DNA from: Wenyingzhuangia fucanilytica
GTDB lineage: Bacteria > Bacteroidota > Bacteroidia > Flavobacteriales > Flavobacteriaceae
Length of the DNA stretch: 64,000 nucleotides
Assembly (NCBI RefSeq): GCF_001697185.1
Contig: NZ_CP014224.1
Coordinates: forward strand, 1,612,001-1,676,000
Direction: 5' to 3'
In this document: positions 51,789-60,830 of the stretch, piece by piece
How positions within the stretch are numbered: position 1 is the first letter of the stretch
Layout: each line of letters begins with the position of its first letter
Position numbers and translations under genes: made by a program
Notes under the pieces: generated by a model
What the model saw: the letters and a program-made list of their open reading frames with translations, nothing else
Databases searched by the model: none
What the model was told of the DNA's origin: nothing

Positions 51789-53003
51789 TTATTTAAGCAA
51801 ATTATATAATAGTTTAACACCTAACATTTTATCTAATTTATTTTGATTGTCTAAAACAGAAGCAAAGCTAATTTTACACTGATGTTCTACTCCATCAATT
51901 TGATTATTATGATAAGATTTAAATGGACTTGATGTACCTTCTCCTGGATATAACAACATTACTTTACTCGTGTTCCAAAAACGAGCATAGGTATACATTT
52001 GTCTTAAGTCTTCTATAGAGGGTTGACTGTTTTTTGGTTTCTTCCATTTGGTATCTATAATAATGGTTTCCGCTCCCTTTTGAAGTACAATATCTGGTCT
52101 AATGGTTCTATAAGTTCCCCAGAACTTTTTAGATGCTTGTCCTTTTACTATAATTTCTGATCCCCTACATGTTTTCTTTAGCATCGTTAAGACATATTCT
52201 TCCCAAAGAATGTTCATATCAAATAGCAGTGCTAACATCTTTTCTTTTCCTGATTTTATGTCTGGAGAATAGTTCAATAATATTAAACGAGCTAATTCTA
52301 ATGCCTTTGTATAGGCTATAGTTTTCCTGTTTAAGCTTACTTTGTTTAGAACCTTTTCATTTATTTGAATTCTAGATACTGTTGGGAAATTCATTTTGAT
52401 ACGCTTACAAGCATCACTTAAACGAGTTCCTTTTGTAAATTGATCTACCACATACAAAGCTTCGTTTAGTACTTGATGTAGTTGATGATTGGTATCATAT
52501 ACTTGATGTGTGGTGTAAAAACGTTCTTTATGAACTAAATTATGACGTAGGTTTCCAGCAAATTCTAACTTTCCTTTGAGTACTGTACTGTTAGAGGTGT
52601 TTTTTCTATATTGTTTTACCAAACCACTGTGAATTAAAAACTGTAGTTCTTTTAGGTATATTTCAAAATAAATTTCTAATAGGTTTAAATTTTGTCTATT
52701 TACATTGGCTGCTCCTATGGTTTCTACTTTTAAACGACCTGTGGTTTTTAGCATTTGCAACAATACCTCTCTCCACAAGTTTTCTTCTTTATTTTTATCT
52801 ACTTTGGGAAGTATTTCTATGGTTAAATCTTCTACCTGAATGATCCCTACGAATTGTTTTATCTTAATTCCTTTAGCTATACCCTCAAAATATTTGTTGT
52901 CATGAAATTCATTGAACCTTAATAAGGCATCTAGTTTCTCTTGATTCATGTATTGATGAGTCAAGGTTAAACGATCGTGTTCAAATAAGGTTATTTGTTT
53001 CAT
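51789..53003 (-). CDS. mcrC: McrC-type nuclease subunit of a Type IV restriction system
   Basis: This 404-residue protein has the McrC N-terminal beta-rich part (FVGIIQVEDLTIEILPKVD) that contacts McrB. It has a C-terminal PD-(D/E)xK nuclease with IRPDIVL and, after a hairpin, IIIDTKWKK (about 300-322). McrC stimulates McrB GTP hydrolysis and cuts modified DNA after translocation. Its start overlaps the mcrB stop by one base (TAATG), so the two are coupled. It is the last gene of the 12-kb defence operon. The catalytic Asp and Lys are intact, so it should be active. Confidence 0.9.
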   Translation of the reverse strand: MKQITLFEHDRLTLTHQYMNQEKLDALLRFNEFHDNKYFEGIAKGIKIKQFVGIIQVEDLTIEILPKVDKNKEENLWREVLLQMLKTTGRLKVETIGAANVNRQNLNLLEIYFEIYLKELQFLIHSGLVKQYRKNTSNSTVLKGKLEFAGNLRHNLVHKERFYTTHQVYDTNHQLHQVLNEALYVVDQFTKGTRLSDACKRIKMNFPTVSRIQINEKVLNKVSLNRKTIAYTKALELARLILLNYSPDIKSGKEKMLALLFDMNILWEEYVLTMLKKTCRGSEIIVKGQASKKFWGTYRTIRPDIVLQKGAETIIIDTKWKKPKNSQPSIEDLRQMYTYARFWNTSKVMLLYPGEGTSSPFKSYHNNQIDGVEHQCKISFASVLDNQNKLDKMLGVKLLYNLLK

Positions 53004-55699
53004 TAGGCCAATAATTTAGCTATTGCCTCTTTAAAATCAATTTCATCAAAAGGGATGATTTCATAAGACTGGCTTACTAAACTTTCTCTTCCTTGGTATT
53101 CAAAACTAGAGAAGATTGTATCATCGTTCTCTACAATTTTCACAAAACCATCACCTAAGACTAAACCTATTTTACCATCATCTCCATAAAAATATTCTTG
53201 TAACAATGGAATGATACAATCTTTAAAGGTGGTTTTTAACTCCTCTATGGAAGTAACATTTATAAAATAAGAATGACCTATGGTATGATCTCTATTTATC
53301 AATGCTTCTACTCTCTTGTTAATCTTTTCTAAAAGCTCTGAAAGATTGATATCTTCTATCATTTTGTCTTTTAAAAGTATTGTATTCGGCATCATTTCTT
53401 CAAACACAAATCTACGTCTCAAAGCCGTATCTAAAGCTTCTACCGAACGATCTGCTGTGTTCATGGTACCAATAATATGTAGGTTGTTAGGTACTCCAAA
53501 AGTTTCTTTGCTGTAAGGAAGCGTTACCGTTAAAGCTTCTTTGTTCCCTAAACGTTTGCTAGGTTCTAATAATGTAATAAGTTCTCCAAATATAGCGGAT
53601 ACATTTCCTCTGTTAATTTCGTCAATGATTAAGACATAATTCTTATTTCTTTCTTTTGCTTTTGAAAAATACTCCGTAAACTTTTCTATTTTAATATCTT
53701 GTTTGTAAAATTCATAAATTGACTGTTGAGAAATTCCTTTGTCAATAAATAAATCTGGGGAAGTATTCATATTTGTTGAGAGCCATGTTACCTTTCTTAA
53801 ATGGTGAAATCCATATTCATTATTAGGATTATACTCATAATCTCCATCTATAATCCCTACTGCATCTAATACATGATTTCCCAAAGAAGCTAAAATAATG
53901 TCTCCTTTTTTCATTTTTTGAAAGATAAACATTGCTTGAATATGATATTTAGATCCTTCTACTAAATGTGGAAACTCTTTTGTAAACTTATCCTTAAATT
54001 CTGTCCAATCATTAATTTCTAGATAACTAGAATAGTCCTCATTATCTCCCCAACCTAAAGCCACAAGATTATTGTCAATACACCAATCATGAATGTGTTT
54101 TCTGTTTTTTCCTCCTAAACTCATTTTATAATAGTTAGGTTTAGAAAAATCAATTGCATTATTTGTTTTTCTTAGTCCAGAAACTCCTTTGGCTTTGTTG
54201 GCTATTTGTTTAAAAATTCCTTTTTCAATAATGTAGTTTAATGATTGAACTTCATCATTATCAGTAATATTAGGTTTTATCCCTTCTACAAAATCTTCAT
54301 AAGCCATGGATTGATGAAAAGTGGTAAATACAATTTGTCCTTCGTTTACCAAACGGTCGTATTCTTGCTTTACTATGGCTCTGTCTTGTTCTACATCAAA
54401 ACTTGGATTGGCAATAGCAATAGCTTTGTTAATGGTATTATAGGTCTTTCCAGTCCCTGGAGGACCGTATAGGATTTGGTTTATAGGTTGGTTTTTCATT
54501 GATTTTTCCTTTCGATAATGCTTGTAATTACTATCAGGTTCTGAAACAATTGCATTTGATTCAGAAGTTAAAAACTCTATGTATGATTTAATTGCAGATG
54601 CATAATATCCATCTTTTCCATATGACTTAGCTTTGTTATAAAAATATTTTCCATTAACATCCTTTTGATGCAATAATAAATCATTATAAATATTTTTTAG
54701 TTTACTTATATTGTTTTCTGTATAAACTTCTACTTTAAAATGTATAATTAAAATATTTATAGCTCTTAAATATGAACTTACCTTACCACTACCTTTTTTT
54801 TCGTTTTGCTTTAACCAATCTTTATACTTTTTTTCAACAGAATCATTTCTCTCAAATAATTGCCAATGCTGCCAACTAAAATCATAAAATTCTTGTTCTT
54901 CTCTTAAAGAAAGTATATATCTATTATAATTTAAGAAAGCGCCTCCTTTTTCTTTATAACCAAAATATTCAGCAATAAATTTTAAAGCTTCATTTTTAAA
55001 AATATTTAATATACTATAATCACTATATAAAAAAGCTATTTTCCATTTATAAGCATCTCCAAGATCTATTTGGTCTATTCGGTTTAGTTTATTTTGCTTA
55101 GCTAAAGTAGCGACTTCTATTATTAACTTTCTTATGCTTTCAAAAGCTTCTATAGCTGTTTTACCATATTTTACATGCCAAGCATAAACTCCATCATTCT
55201 CTCTATTGGTTGCAGCTTCAGTTTTAGAGGTGGTTCCCATTTTATAGATTCCAAACTTATAAGAGCTCCCTCCTACAATACTTCCTAAATCTCTTGTTTT
55301 ATGTTCTAACCAATAACAAAAAGAATTGTCTCTTTCTGTATCTGTGTATTCTTCAAGAGTCATGTTTTGTAATTTTTCTAGCGGCCAATTGTCTAGAAAC
55401 TCTTGTTTTAATTTATATAAGTGCTGGTTATTATTCATTCCTTTTTTAACTACTATAAAACCATTACGTTCATAAGCGAAGAAACAATCTGTTCCTTCAC
55501 CTCCACTAAAATAATTTTCTATTTCTCTACCTTCTGCATAGTAATTTGCATAAGCCATTACAGCCTTGGGTGGATACTTTATATCATCAACTATTAAATC
55601 ATATGTAGAAGATGCCCCAAACCCCTTAGGTATTCCTTTTTCTTTAAAATCTTGAATTCCTTTTAGAATGTGTTCTTTGTTTACTTTATTAAATAGCAT
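53003..55699 (-). CDS. mcrB: McrB-type AAA+ GTPase with N-terminal reader domains and an EVE-like insertion
   Basis: This is an 898-residue protein. Residues 1-87 resemble the ScoMcrA-type N-terminal head (YPPKAVMAYANYYAEGREIE and FSGGEGTDCFF). Residues 95-290 form a second N-terminal domain (SFCYWLEHKTRDLGSIVGG). The AAA+ motor starts with GPPGTGKT (412-419), has FHQSMAYEDFVEGI at 461-474, Walker B IIDEINRGN (691-699) and the McrB signature MNTADRS (746-752). Between Walker A and Walker B, at about 515-685, a PUA/EVE-like domain is inserted (YYKMSLGGKNRKHI, KKGDIILASLG, HHLRKVTWL). It thus has several potential modified-base or nucleic-acid readers. It pairs with mcrC by a 1-bp overlap and follows the membrane-protein gene directly. 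Confidence 0.88.
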   Translation of the reverse strand: MLFNKVNKEHILKGIQDFKEKGIPKGFGASSTYDLIVDDIKYPPKAVMAYANYYAEGREIENYFSGGEGTDCFFAYERNGFIVVKKGMNNNQHLYKLKQEFLDNWPLEKLQNMTLEEYTDTERDNSFCYWLEHKTRDLGSIVGGSSYKFGIYKMGTTSKTEAATNRENDGVYAWHVKYGKTAIEAFESIRKLIIEVATLAKQNKLNRIDQIDLGDAYKWKIAFLYSDYSILNIFKNEALKFIAEYFGYKEKGGAFLNYNRYILSLREEQEFYDFSWQHWQLFERNDSVEKKYKDWLKQNEKKGSGKVSSYLRAINILIIHFKVEVYTENNISKLKNIYNDLLLHQKDVNGKYFYNKAKSYGKDGYYASAIKSYIEFLTSESNAIVSEPDSNYKHYRKEKSMKNQPINQILYGPPGTGKTYNTINKAIAIANPSFDVEQDRAIVKQEYDRLVNEGQIVFTTFHQSMAYEDFVEGIKPNITDNDEVQSLNYIIEKGIFKQIANKAKGVSGLRKTNNAIDFSKPNYYKMSLGGKNRKHIHDWCIDNNLVALGWGDNEDYSSYLEINDWTEFKDKFTKEFPHLVEGSKYHIQAMFIFQKMKKGDIILASLGNHVLDAVGIIDGDYEYNPNNEYGFHHLRKVTWLSTNMNTSPDLFIDKGISQQSIYEFYKQDIKIEKFTEYFSKAKERNKNYVLIIDEINRGNVSAIFGELITLLEPSKRLGNKEALTVTLPYSKETFGVPNNLHIIGTMNTADRSVEALDTALRRRFVFEEMMPNTILLKDKMIEDINLSELLEKINKRVEALINRDHTIGHSYFINVTSIEELKTTFKDCIIPLLQEYFYGDDGKIGLVLGDGFVKIVENDDTIFSSFEYQGRESLVSQSYEIIPFDEIDFKEAIAKLLA

Positions 55700-56383
55700 T
55701 TATTTATATGTAATTTTTATTTTTTCTATTACATCCATAGGATATATAATATTGGTATTGTTTTCAAAATCTCTGTAGAAGAAAAAGCTTTCTGTTTTAC
55801 CAATGAACTTCTTCATTCCTTCTATTTTTATGTCTTGGTTTTCAATTGTAATTATATAACTAATATTGGATGTAAATACATTTCTAATTTCTGAAAACGT
55901 TAATACACTTATACTCCACAAAAGAAGAATTAACATTACTACTTCACACTTAATCGATTCCTTAAATAAAATATCTAAACATGTTGCCATAAAAGCATAT
56001 CCATAAAAAAGAGTAAAATATTCTACCCAGATATTATTAGGTTTCAACCAGAAATAAAAACAAAAAACAATAAATATAACTAAAGAAACGATAAATGCCG
56101 TCAGTTTAGATTTCTTCGACTTTATATTTATTAACTCTTTATATTCTTTATCAAAACCTGTAAACATTTTAAGTATATTACCTATGCTTAATTGAAAAGT
56201 AAGAAAAGTAAAGAGGATAATTAAATAAATAATATCATCTAAAAAAGAAGTGATAATTTCACTAAAACTTAAGTATGGTATGATGTTGATATCAAAATAA
56301 TTATAAAAAAAGAATAGTTTTGAGACCCCTAGCAATACCAAACTAGAAGATATAATTGGTATGTTTTCTTTGATTCTTTCCAT
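55700..56383 (-). CDS. Uncharacterised multi-pass membrane protein inside the defence operon
   Basis: This 227-residue protein has about five or six hydrophobic segments (around 8-25, 45-70, 90-112, 118-135, 143-160) and a charged C-terminal domain of about 60 residues (IENQDIKIEGMKKFIGKTESFFFYRDFENNTNIIYPMD, split here by a turn). I do not recognise its family. Its stop codon touches the mcrB start (TAA followed directly by ATG), and it follows the HNH gene by 44 bp, so it is co-expressed with the restriction genes. A membrane effector or an anchor for the complex is possible. Nothing in its sequence proves either. Confidence 0.6.
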   Translation of the reverse strand: MERIKENIPIISSSLVLLGVSKLFFFYNYFDINIIPYLSFSEIITSFLDDIIYLIILFTFLTFQLSIGNILKMFTGFDKEYKELINIKSKKSKLTAFIVSLVIFIVFCFYFWLKPNNIWVEYFTLFYGYAFMATCLDILFKESIKCEVVMLILLLWSISVLTFSEIRNVFTSNISYIITIENQDIKIEGMKKFIGKTESFFFYRDFENNTNIIYPMDVIEKIKITYK

Positions 56384-56427
56384 TAGTTTTTTTGGCTATT
56401 ATCTTATTTATAAAGGACATGATATCT

Positions 56428-57543
56428 TTAGAACAAACCTAATTCATCACATTTTTCTAAAAAAACACTTTTAATAAAACCATAGCTTGATAATGGTGTG
56501 TGCTTGGTATCAAATAGTTTCATATTTAAAAAATCTTTTTTTGAACCAGAATACCCTTGAGCAATAGCATTATTATATCCATCTACAATCATGTTAAACC
56601 ATACGTTCCCTTCGCTTTCATTACATATTAGTGCTTTGTATCTCTCATCTATCCCAAAAACTCTTTTCCAAGCTTCAATTTCCTCATCATATTCAGCACA
56701 TTCAATTTTCAAAACTAAATCATTCGGTTCTATATTTTGAATATTGTTAGATTTTAAGTCAATAGTAATTTTAAAATCAGTGATGGCAGGATGAGAATTT
56801 GCATATGGATAAAATGCTTTGTTTCTATTTGTTGTTGTACCAATAATAGATTTAGTTCCTTTATAACTTGAATTACAATCGTTGCACATAGGTGCAAGGT
56901 TTTTCAAATTTATACTATTAAAAGGATAGTTTCCTTTGGGTATGTAGTGGTCATATGCTTCCTTTTTTGTATGATGTATTCCTTTTAAATCTCTAATCCC
57001 ACAGAATGGACATTTTCCCCTTTTATTAGAAGAGAAGAACTCTTTGTAATGTGTTGGAAGAAGTTTTGTTTTTAAAGAACCAAAATCAGCTAAATTAAAT
57101 GGTGATCCACTACCATACAAATTACCATAAAATGCCTTGAGTTCTTTATGTAAATTCGCTTCTTTGAATTTTAAATCATCATACGTTAAAACAGGAAGTT
57201 TTGGATTTTTACATATTTCTTCAATATTATTATTGTTGGAATAGTAGTCTATTAGTTCTAACTTAAAAGTATCGTCATTTATATCGGCAAATGCTTTATA
57301 TATCTTTTCAATAGAACTATTAAAAAAATATGCAGATTTGCCTTTTTCATTTTTTTTGGCGTTTTCAGGGTCAAAATCTACTTTGTCCAATTCCAAATAG
57401 ATGTCGTATAATTCTTGATTCTTTTTTAATTTTTCAGCATCAAAATCACCTTCGGCAAAGAGCCAAACATCAGTAAATAGAAAATCTAAATACTCTTGTA
57501 GTTTTTCAATATCGTGTGTTATGTAGGTGTAATTAAATAACAA
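56428..57543 (-). CDS. HNH endonuclease, partner of the adjacent ATPase (PtuB-like)
   Basis: This 371-residue protein has a zinc-binding HNH core in its middle: C178-x2-C181, the D198-H199 pair in AYDHYIPKG, a conserved Asn in NSINLKNLAPMC and C220-x2-C223. The flanking N-terminal (1-170) and C-terminal (235-371) regions have no motif I can name. Its frame has no ATG before the core, and the start is a TTG at 57543, 7 bp after the ATPase stop. An SMC-like ATPase followed by an HNH nuclease is the Septu (PtuA-PtuB) arrangement. The protein is longer than typical PtuB, so it may be a separate branch. Confidence 0.82.
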   Translation of the reverse strand: MLFNYTYITHDIEKLQEYLDFLFTDVWLFAEGDFDAEKLKKNQELYDIYLELDKVDFDPENAKKNEKGKSAYFFNSSIEKIYKAFADINDDTFKLELIDYYSNNNNIEEICKNPKLPVLTYDDLKFKEANLHKELKAFYGNLYGSGSPFNLADFGSLKTKLLPTHYKEFFSSNKRGKCPFCGIRDLKGIHHTKKEAYDHYIPKGNYPFNSINLKNLAPMCNDCNSSYKGTKSIIGTTTNRNKAFYPYANSHPAITDFKITIDLKSNNIQNIEPNDLVLKIECAEYDEEIEAWKRVFGIDERYKALICNESEGNVWFNMIVDGYNNAIAQGYSGSKKDFLNMKLFDTKHTPLSSYGFIKSVFLEKCDELGLF

Positions 57544-57550
57544 ATTTTAA

Positions 57551-59281
57551 TTATTTTAATTTTTTATAAGCATCATTTAATAGTAATAAACGCTCTACTG
57601 ATTCGCCCATTTCGGATTTCACTTTTGAAATAAATAACTCTAAATTTTCTGGGGATTTAATTTGTTCCAGTTCTTCTTTATAATCGGTAATTCGCTTTTG
57701 TGCTACCTTACCAATCGTATTGGGCATATTGAATATTTTGATTCCTATAGTATTTACTGAAGTTCCAAAAGTTTGAAAGTCTGGATGAAAAGGAGCCTCT
57801 CCTTTTTTAAAAACTTGAACATATTGAGAATCACTATCTGATAGCAAATATGGAGAATGTGTTGTAATTAACATTTCTCGCATAGTTTGATTACTATTCT
57901 CTTCTTCTTGCTCAAAACAAAAACGTAAACTCGATAAAAATTTAGCTTTCCAACTTGGATTAAAATGTGTTTCAGGCTCATCTAGCAAAAACAAACTTCG
58001 TGTATCTTTAAATAATAAACACAAGCCAAGAGAATGCAAAAATTGATGTTCTCCATCTGAAAGGACCTTGGTGTAAATATTCTTTTCTAAACCTTTTTTC
58101 TTGATTTCAAAATTCTTGATATTCAATACTCTTTTAGATTCAATAGGTCTAAAGTTTATAGATTCACTTAAAAATATATTCTCAGTAGCATAAGTGTTGT
58201 TTTTACTTTCTTGGTTTACAGAATGTATTTCTAATATTAAAAGAAGCTGAAATAGTTCAAAAAGCTTTAACGGATTGTTTTCAAAATGAAATTGAAATGC
58301 TTTAATCGTAGCCTGATTTACTTTATAATCTAGAATAAGAAAACTACTATTATTAAATTCATTTTCATAAAATTCATAGTTGTCTTCTTCATACCAAGTT
58401 GAAGCACATTTTTTTAATTTTTCTAAATAAGAACCTGTGTTTTTTCCTTCTCTTTTTACATCAAAATCTAAGTTCTTTAATAGTGGATATTTTTCGCCTT
58501 CAAATTCTTTTAGAATGTCTGTTTTAATGATTAATCGAAAGGAATCTATTGCTTCAATACCTACATATTCTTTAAAAGGAGATAAAATGTCCTTTTCTAA
58601 ATCATCATTGGTATTCATCAGTAAATTAGCCAATAAAATAAATTGACTATATGATTTATCTACATAGATTAAAGAACTTTCAGGACTTGGGTCTATTATA
58701 GATTCTGTAATCAAATTACTGTAATAGGCATCATACTGGATAAAACGACTTTTGAAGAAAGGGAAACTTAAAGTTTCATTTTCACCAGAAGCATAACCCA
58801 CAACATATTCTGGCAATAGAAACTTTATTTGATGACTTAATAGTTCATCAACTCCAAATTCGTCCTTGTTTTTCCATTCTATTTTTGGTCGTTCTCCAAT
58901 TTGTTTAGAAATGTAAATATGGGCTTTATGTATCTCTTCTTTTTTATTTGATAGTTGTGGGAATCCTTCTGTAATAAACGTTAAGTATTCGAGTTCATAC
59001 GCATCAACTCTCGAGGTTTTGGAATCAAATGAATTAGAATTATTTTCATCTTCTTCGTCAAAATAACTAGGTTTGTTATTCAGATATATACAATCTAAAT
59101 GATAAAATATTTCTGATAAGGCTTCCAATACATTAGATTTTCCACTACCATTTTTTCCTGCTAATACATAAGGATTAAAGACAGTAGCTTCATTTTCTGA
59201 TTGTAGAAAGTTCATTTCAAAACCATTAAACAAAGAATTGAAACCTTCTTCTTGATTTATTTTAAGCCTTAAAAGTTTCAT
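57551..59281 (-). CDS. SMC/RecF-like AAA ATPase associated with the restriction system (PtuA-like)
   Basis: This 576-residue ABC-type ATPase has Walker A GKNGSGKS (42-49) and a long middle region with many helices. It has the signature LSDGEHQF near 408, Walker B LFLLDEPETHFNP near 430 and the H-loop TTHSPYLLSD near 475. No Toprim nuclease domain is present, so it is not an OLD-type nuclease. It fits the family described as restriction-system-associated AAA ATPases and also the PtuA class. It overlaps hsdS by 20 bp and precedes the HNH gene by 7 bp, tying the pair to the Type I system. It probably senses phage or DNA damage and controls the nuclease. Confidence 0.83.
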   Translation of the reverse strand: MKLLRLKINQEEGFNSLFNGFEMNFLQSENEATVFNPYVLAGKNGSGKSNVLEALSEIFYHLDCIYLNNKPSYFDEEDENNSNSFDSKTSRVDAYELEYLTFITEGFPQLSNKKEEIHKAHIYISKQIGERPKIEWKNKDEFGVDELLSHQIKFLLPEYVVGYASGENETLSFPFFKSRFIQYDAYYSNLITESIIDPSPESSLIYVDKSYSQFILLANLLMNTNDDLEKDILSPFKEYVGIEAIDSFRLIIKTDILKEFEGEKYPLLKNLDFDVKREGKNTGSYLEKLKKCASTWYEEDNYEFYENEFNNSSFLILDYKVNQATIKAFQFHFENNPLKLFELFQLLLILEIHSVNQESKNNTYATENIFLSESINFRPIESKRVLNIKNFEIKKKGLEKNIYTKVLSDGEHQFLHSLGLCLLFKDTRSLFLLDEPETHFNPSWKAKFLSSLRFCFEQEEENSNQTMREMLITTHSPYLLSDSDSQYVQVFKKGEAPFHPDFQTFGTSVNTIGIKIFNMPNTIGKVAQKRITDYKEELEQIKSPENLELFISKVKSEMGESVERLLLLNDAYKKLK

Positions 59282-60830
59282 CTGTTAGTTTAAGTTTAAC
59301 GGTTGCAGTTTCTTCTTCAAATATTTGTTCTAACAATGGTGGTTTTGCTTCCAAAAACTTGAAAATTATTTGCTGCCAACTGGCATTCGGGAAATCCATA
59401 TCTCCTCCGTGATAAAAGAAATGATGTAGTTTTTCTTCTATATCCTGAAGTGTAAATAATTCCTCTTTAGTGAAATTGTCTTTTAATAAGAATTGATAAA
59501 ATTCATCAAGGCTCATTAAATCAAAAATCCATTTTTCTTGTGTAGATGTAATTTCATCTGGAATACCTAGATAAGTTGCCAAATCAAGATTCGTGATATC
59601 TACTTTTTCACCTTCTTGCTTTTTTATTTCAGACATAATCGAGTCTTTTTTTTTAACTTCTTCTTTTGGAGTTTCTATTTTTCCTTTAAAAGATTCTTGA
59701 ATCAAACTATTGAACAAGTGTTCTAAGGCTGTTTTAGATTGGGTTAAACTTTCTTTTTGCCCTTGTATGTTGTGGTAAATGCTTTCGAATTGGTTCTGGA
59801 GTTCGATTGGGGGAACAATAACCTCCATTTTATTTAATTTTGCTTTGGAGATATTTTTCATGGAGCCACCAGTTCCAGTAGCAAGTTTTGATATTTCCAT
59901 TCTAACTCCTTTATTGCTCAAAACAGGTTTTAGAAAAACTGTGTTAATTAAATCTTTATTTGGAATCAACTTCCACAGCTTGTCAGGTAAGAATAAATAA
60001 TCATAATCTTTAGGAACAAGGCATGTACTTCCAACCATTTCTTTAGTATTTGCTCTTGAGAAGAGTAAATCACCTTTCTTTGGAAATACTAATTGCCTTT
60101 TTATTTTATCCTTTGAAACAGCCTTAAATTCATTTTCTTTAAAAATACCAGAAGTAACAGCACTAATCTTTAGTACTCCTATCTCATTTTCTTTTAAACT
60201 TCTATTTTCACCTCCAATACTCCAACCTCCTTTCATCTCATTTATAACTTTTGAAATAGGCATCATCTCCCACCCTTTAGGGTTAAAAACAGGATCCCCA
60301 AACATCTTCAAAAACTGAGCTCTTAACAACTCATCTAACAAGGCAATGCTTTTTTCTCTTTTTTGTACCAAAGCACTGGCTTTGTCTAATAAGGATACTA
60401 TTTTGTTCTGAGTTGGAAGATCAGGAACATCAACTTTATACTTTTTTAATTCAGTTACTGAAACATTTTTTATAACAGCATTCTTTCCTTTATCAGAAAT
60501 TCTTACTATTACATTGGATAATTGATAATACACCCAATCGATATTTATATTTTCTTTAGCTGTAACTCTTACTATTCGCTGATTTAATAATGCCTTTTCT
60601 CCAACCCATTTATAAGTTTTAATAGTACCTGAAAGACTAACTAAAATATCACCTTCTTCAACAAAAAATTTTGGATCATAAGGCTCATCCCAATCCCAAT
60701 ATTTAAAATCAGTTGCGTTGGGCTTCATATTATTTATTCTAATAATAGGGATACCTTTATCTTTAAACTTAGAAGATTTCCAAGCATTTCCAGAATGAAA
60801 ATCACATATTTCACCTAATTTCTGTATCAT
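59262..60830 (-). CDS. hsdS: Type I restriction specificity subunit HsdS with extra C-terminal domain
   Basis: This 522-residue protein has the usual two target-recognition domains (about 1-165 and 190-375), each followed by a conserved helical spacer (KIVSLLDKASALVQKREKSI and NQFESIYHNIQGQKESLTQS). The first half begins KLGEICDFHSGNAWKSSKF. Beyond the second helix (about 405) it carries about 115 further residues (YLGIPDEITSTQEKWIF, then helices ending LKLTDETFKA), which ordinary HsdS proteins of about 400 residues lack. The gene overlaps hsdM by 4 bp and the ATPase gene by 20 bp. The extension may couple the methylase complex to the ATPase/HNH pair, by inference. Confidence 0.88.
   Translation of the reverse strand: MIQKLGEICDFHSGNAWKSSKFKDKGIPIIRINNMKPNATDFKYWDWDEPYDPKFFVEEGDILVSLSGTIKTYKWVGEKALLNQRIVRVTAKENINIDWVYYQLSNVIVRISDKGKNAVIKNVSVTELKKYKVDVPDLPTQNKIVSLLDKASALVQKREKSIALLDELLRAQFLKMFGDPVFNPKGWEMMPISKVINEMKGGWSIGGENRSLKENEIGVLKISAVTSGIFKENEFKAVSKDKIKRQLVFPKKGDLLFSRANTKEMVGSTCLVPKDYDYLFLPDKLWKLIPNKDLINTVFLKPVLSNKGVRMEISKLATGTGGSMKNISKAKLNKMEVIVPPIELQNQFESIYHNIQGQKESLTQSKTALEHLFNSLIQESFKGKIETPKEEVKKKDSIMSEIKKQEGEKVDITNLDLATYLGIPDEITSTQEKWIFDLMSLDEFYQFLLKDNFTKEELFTLQDIEEKLHHFFYHGGDMDFPNASWQQIIFKFLEAKPPLLEQIFEEETATVKLKLTDETFKA

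Noticed and set aside
57551-59281. OLD-family nuclease or Gabija GajA
   Set aside because: The ATPase motifs fit, but no Toprim domain follows the ATPase region and the next gene is an HNH nuclease, not a UvrD-like helicase.
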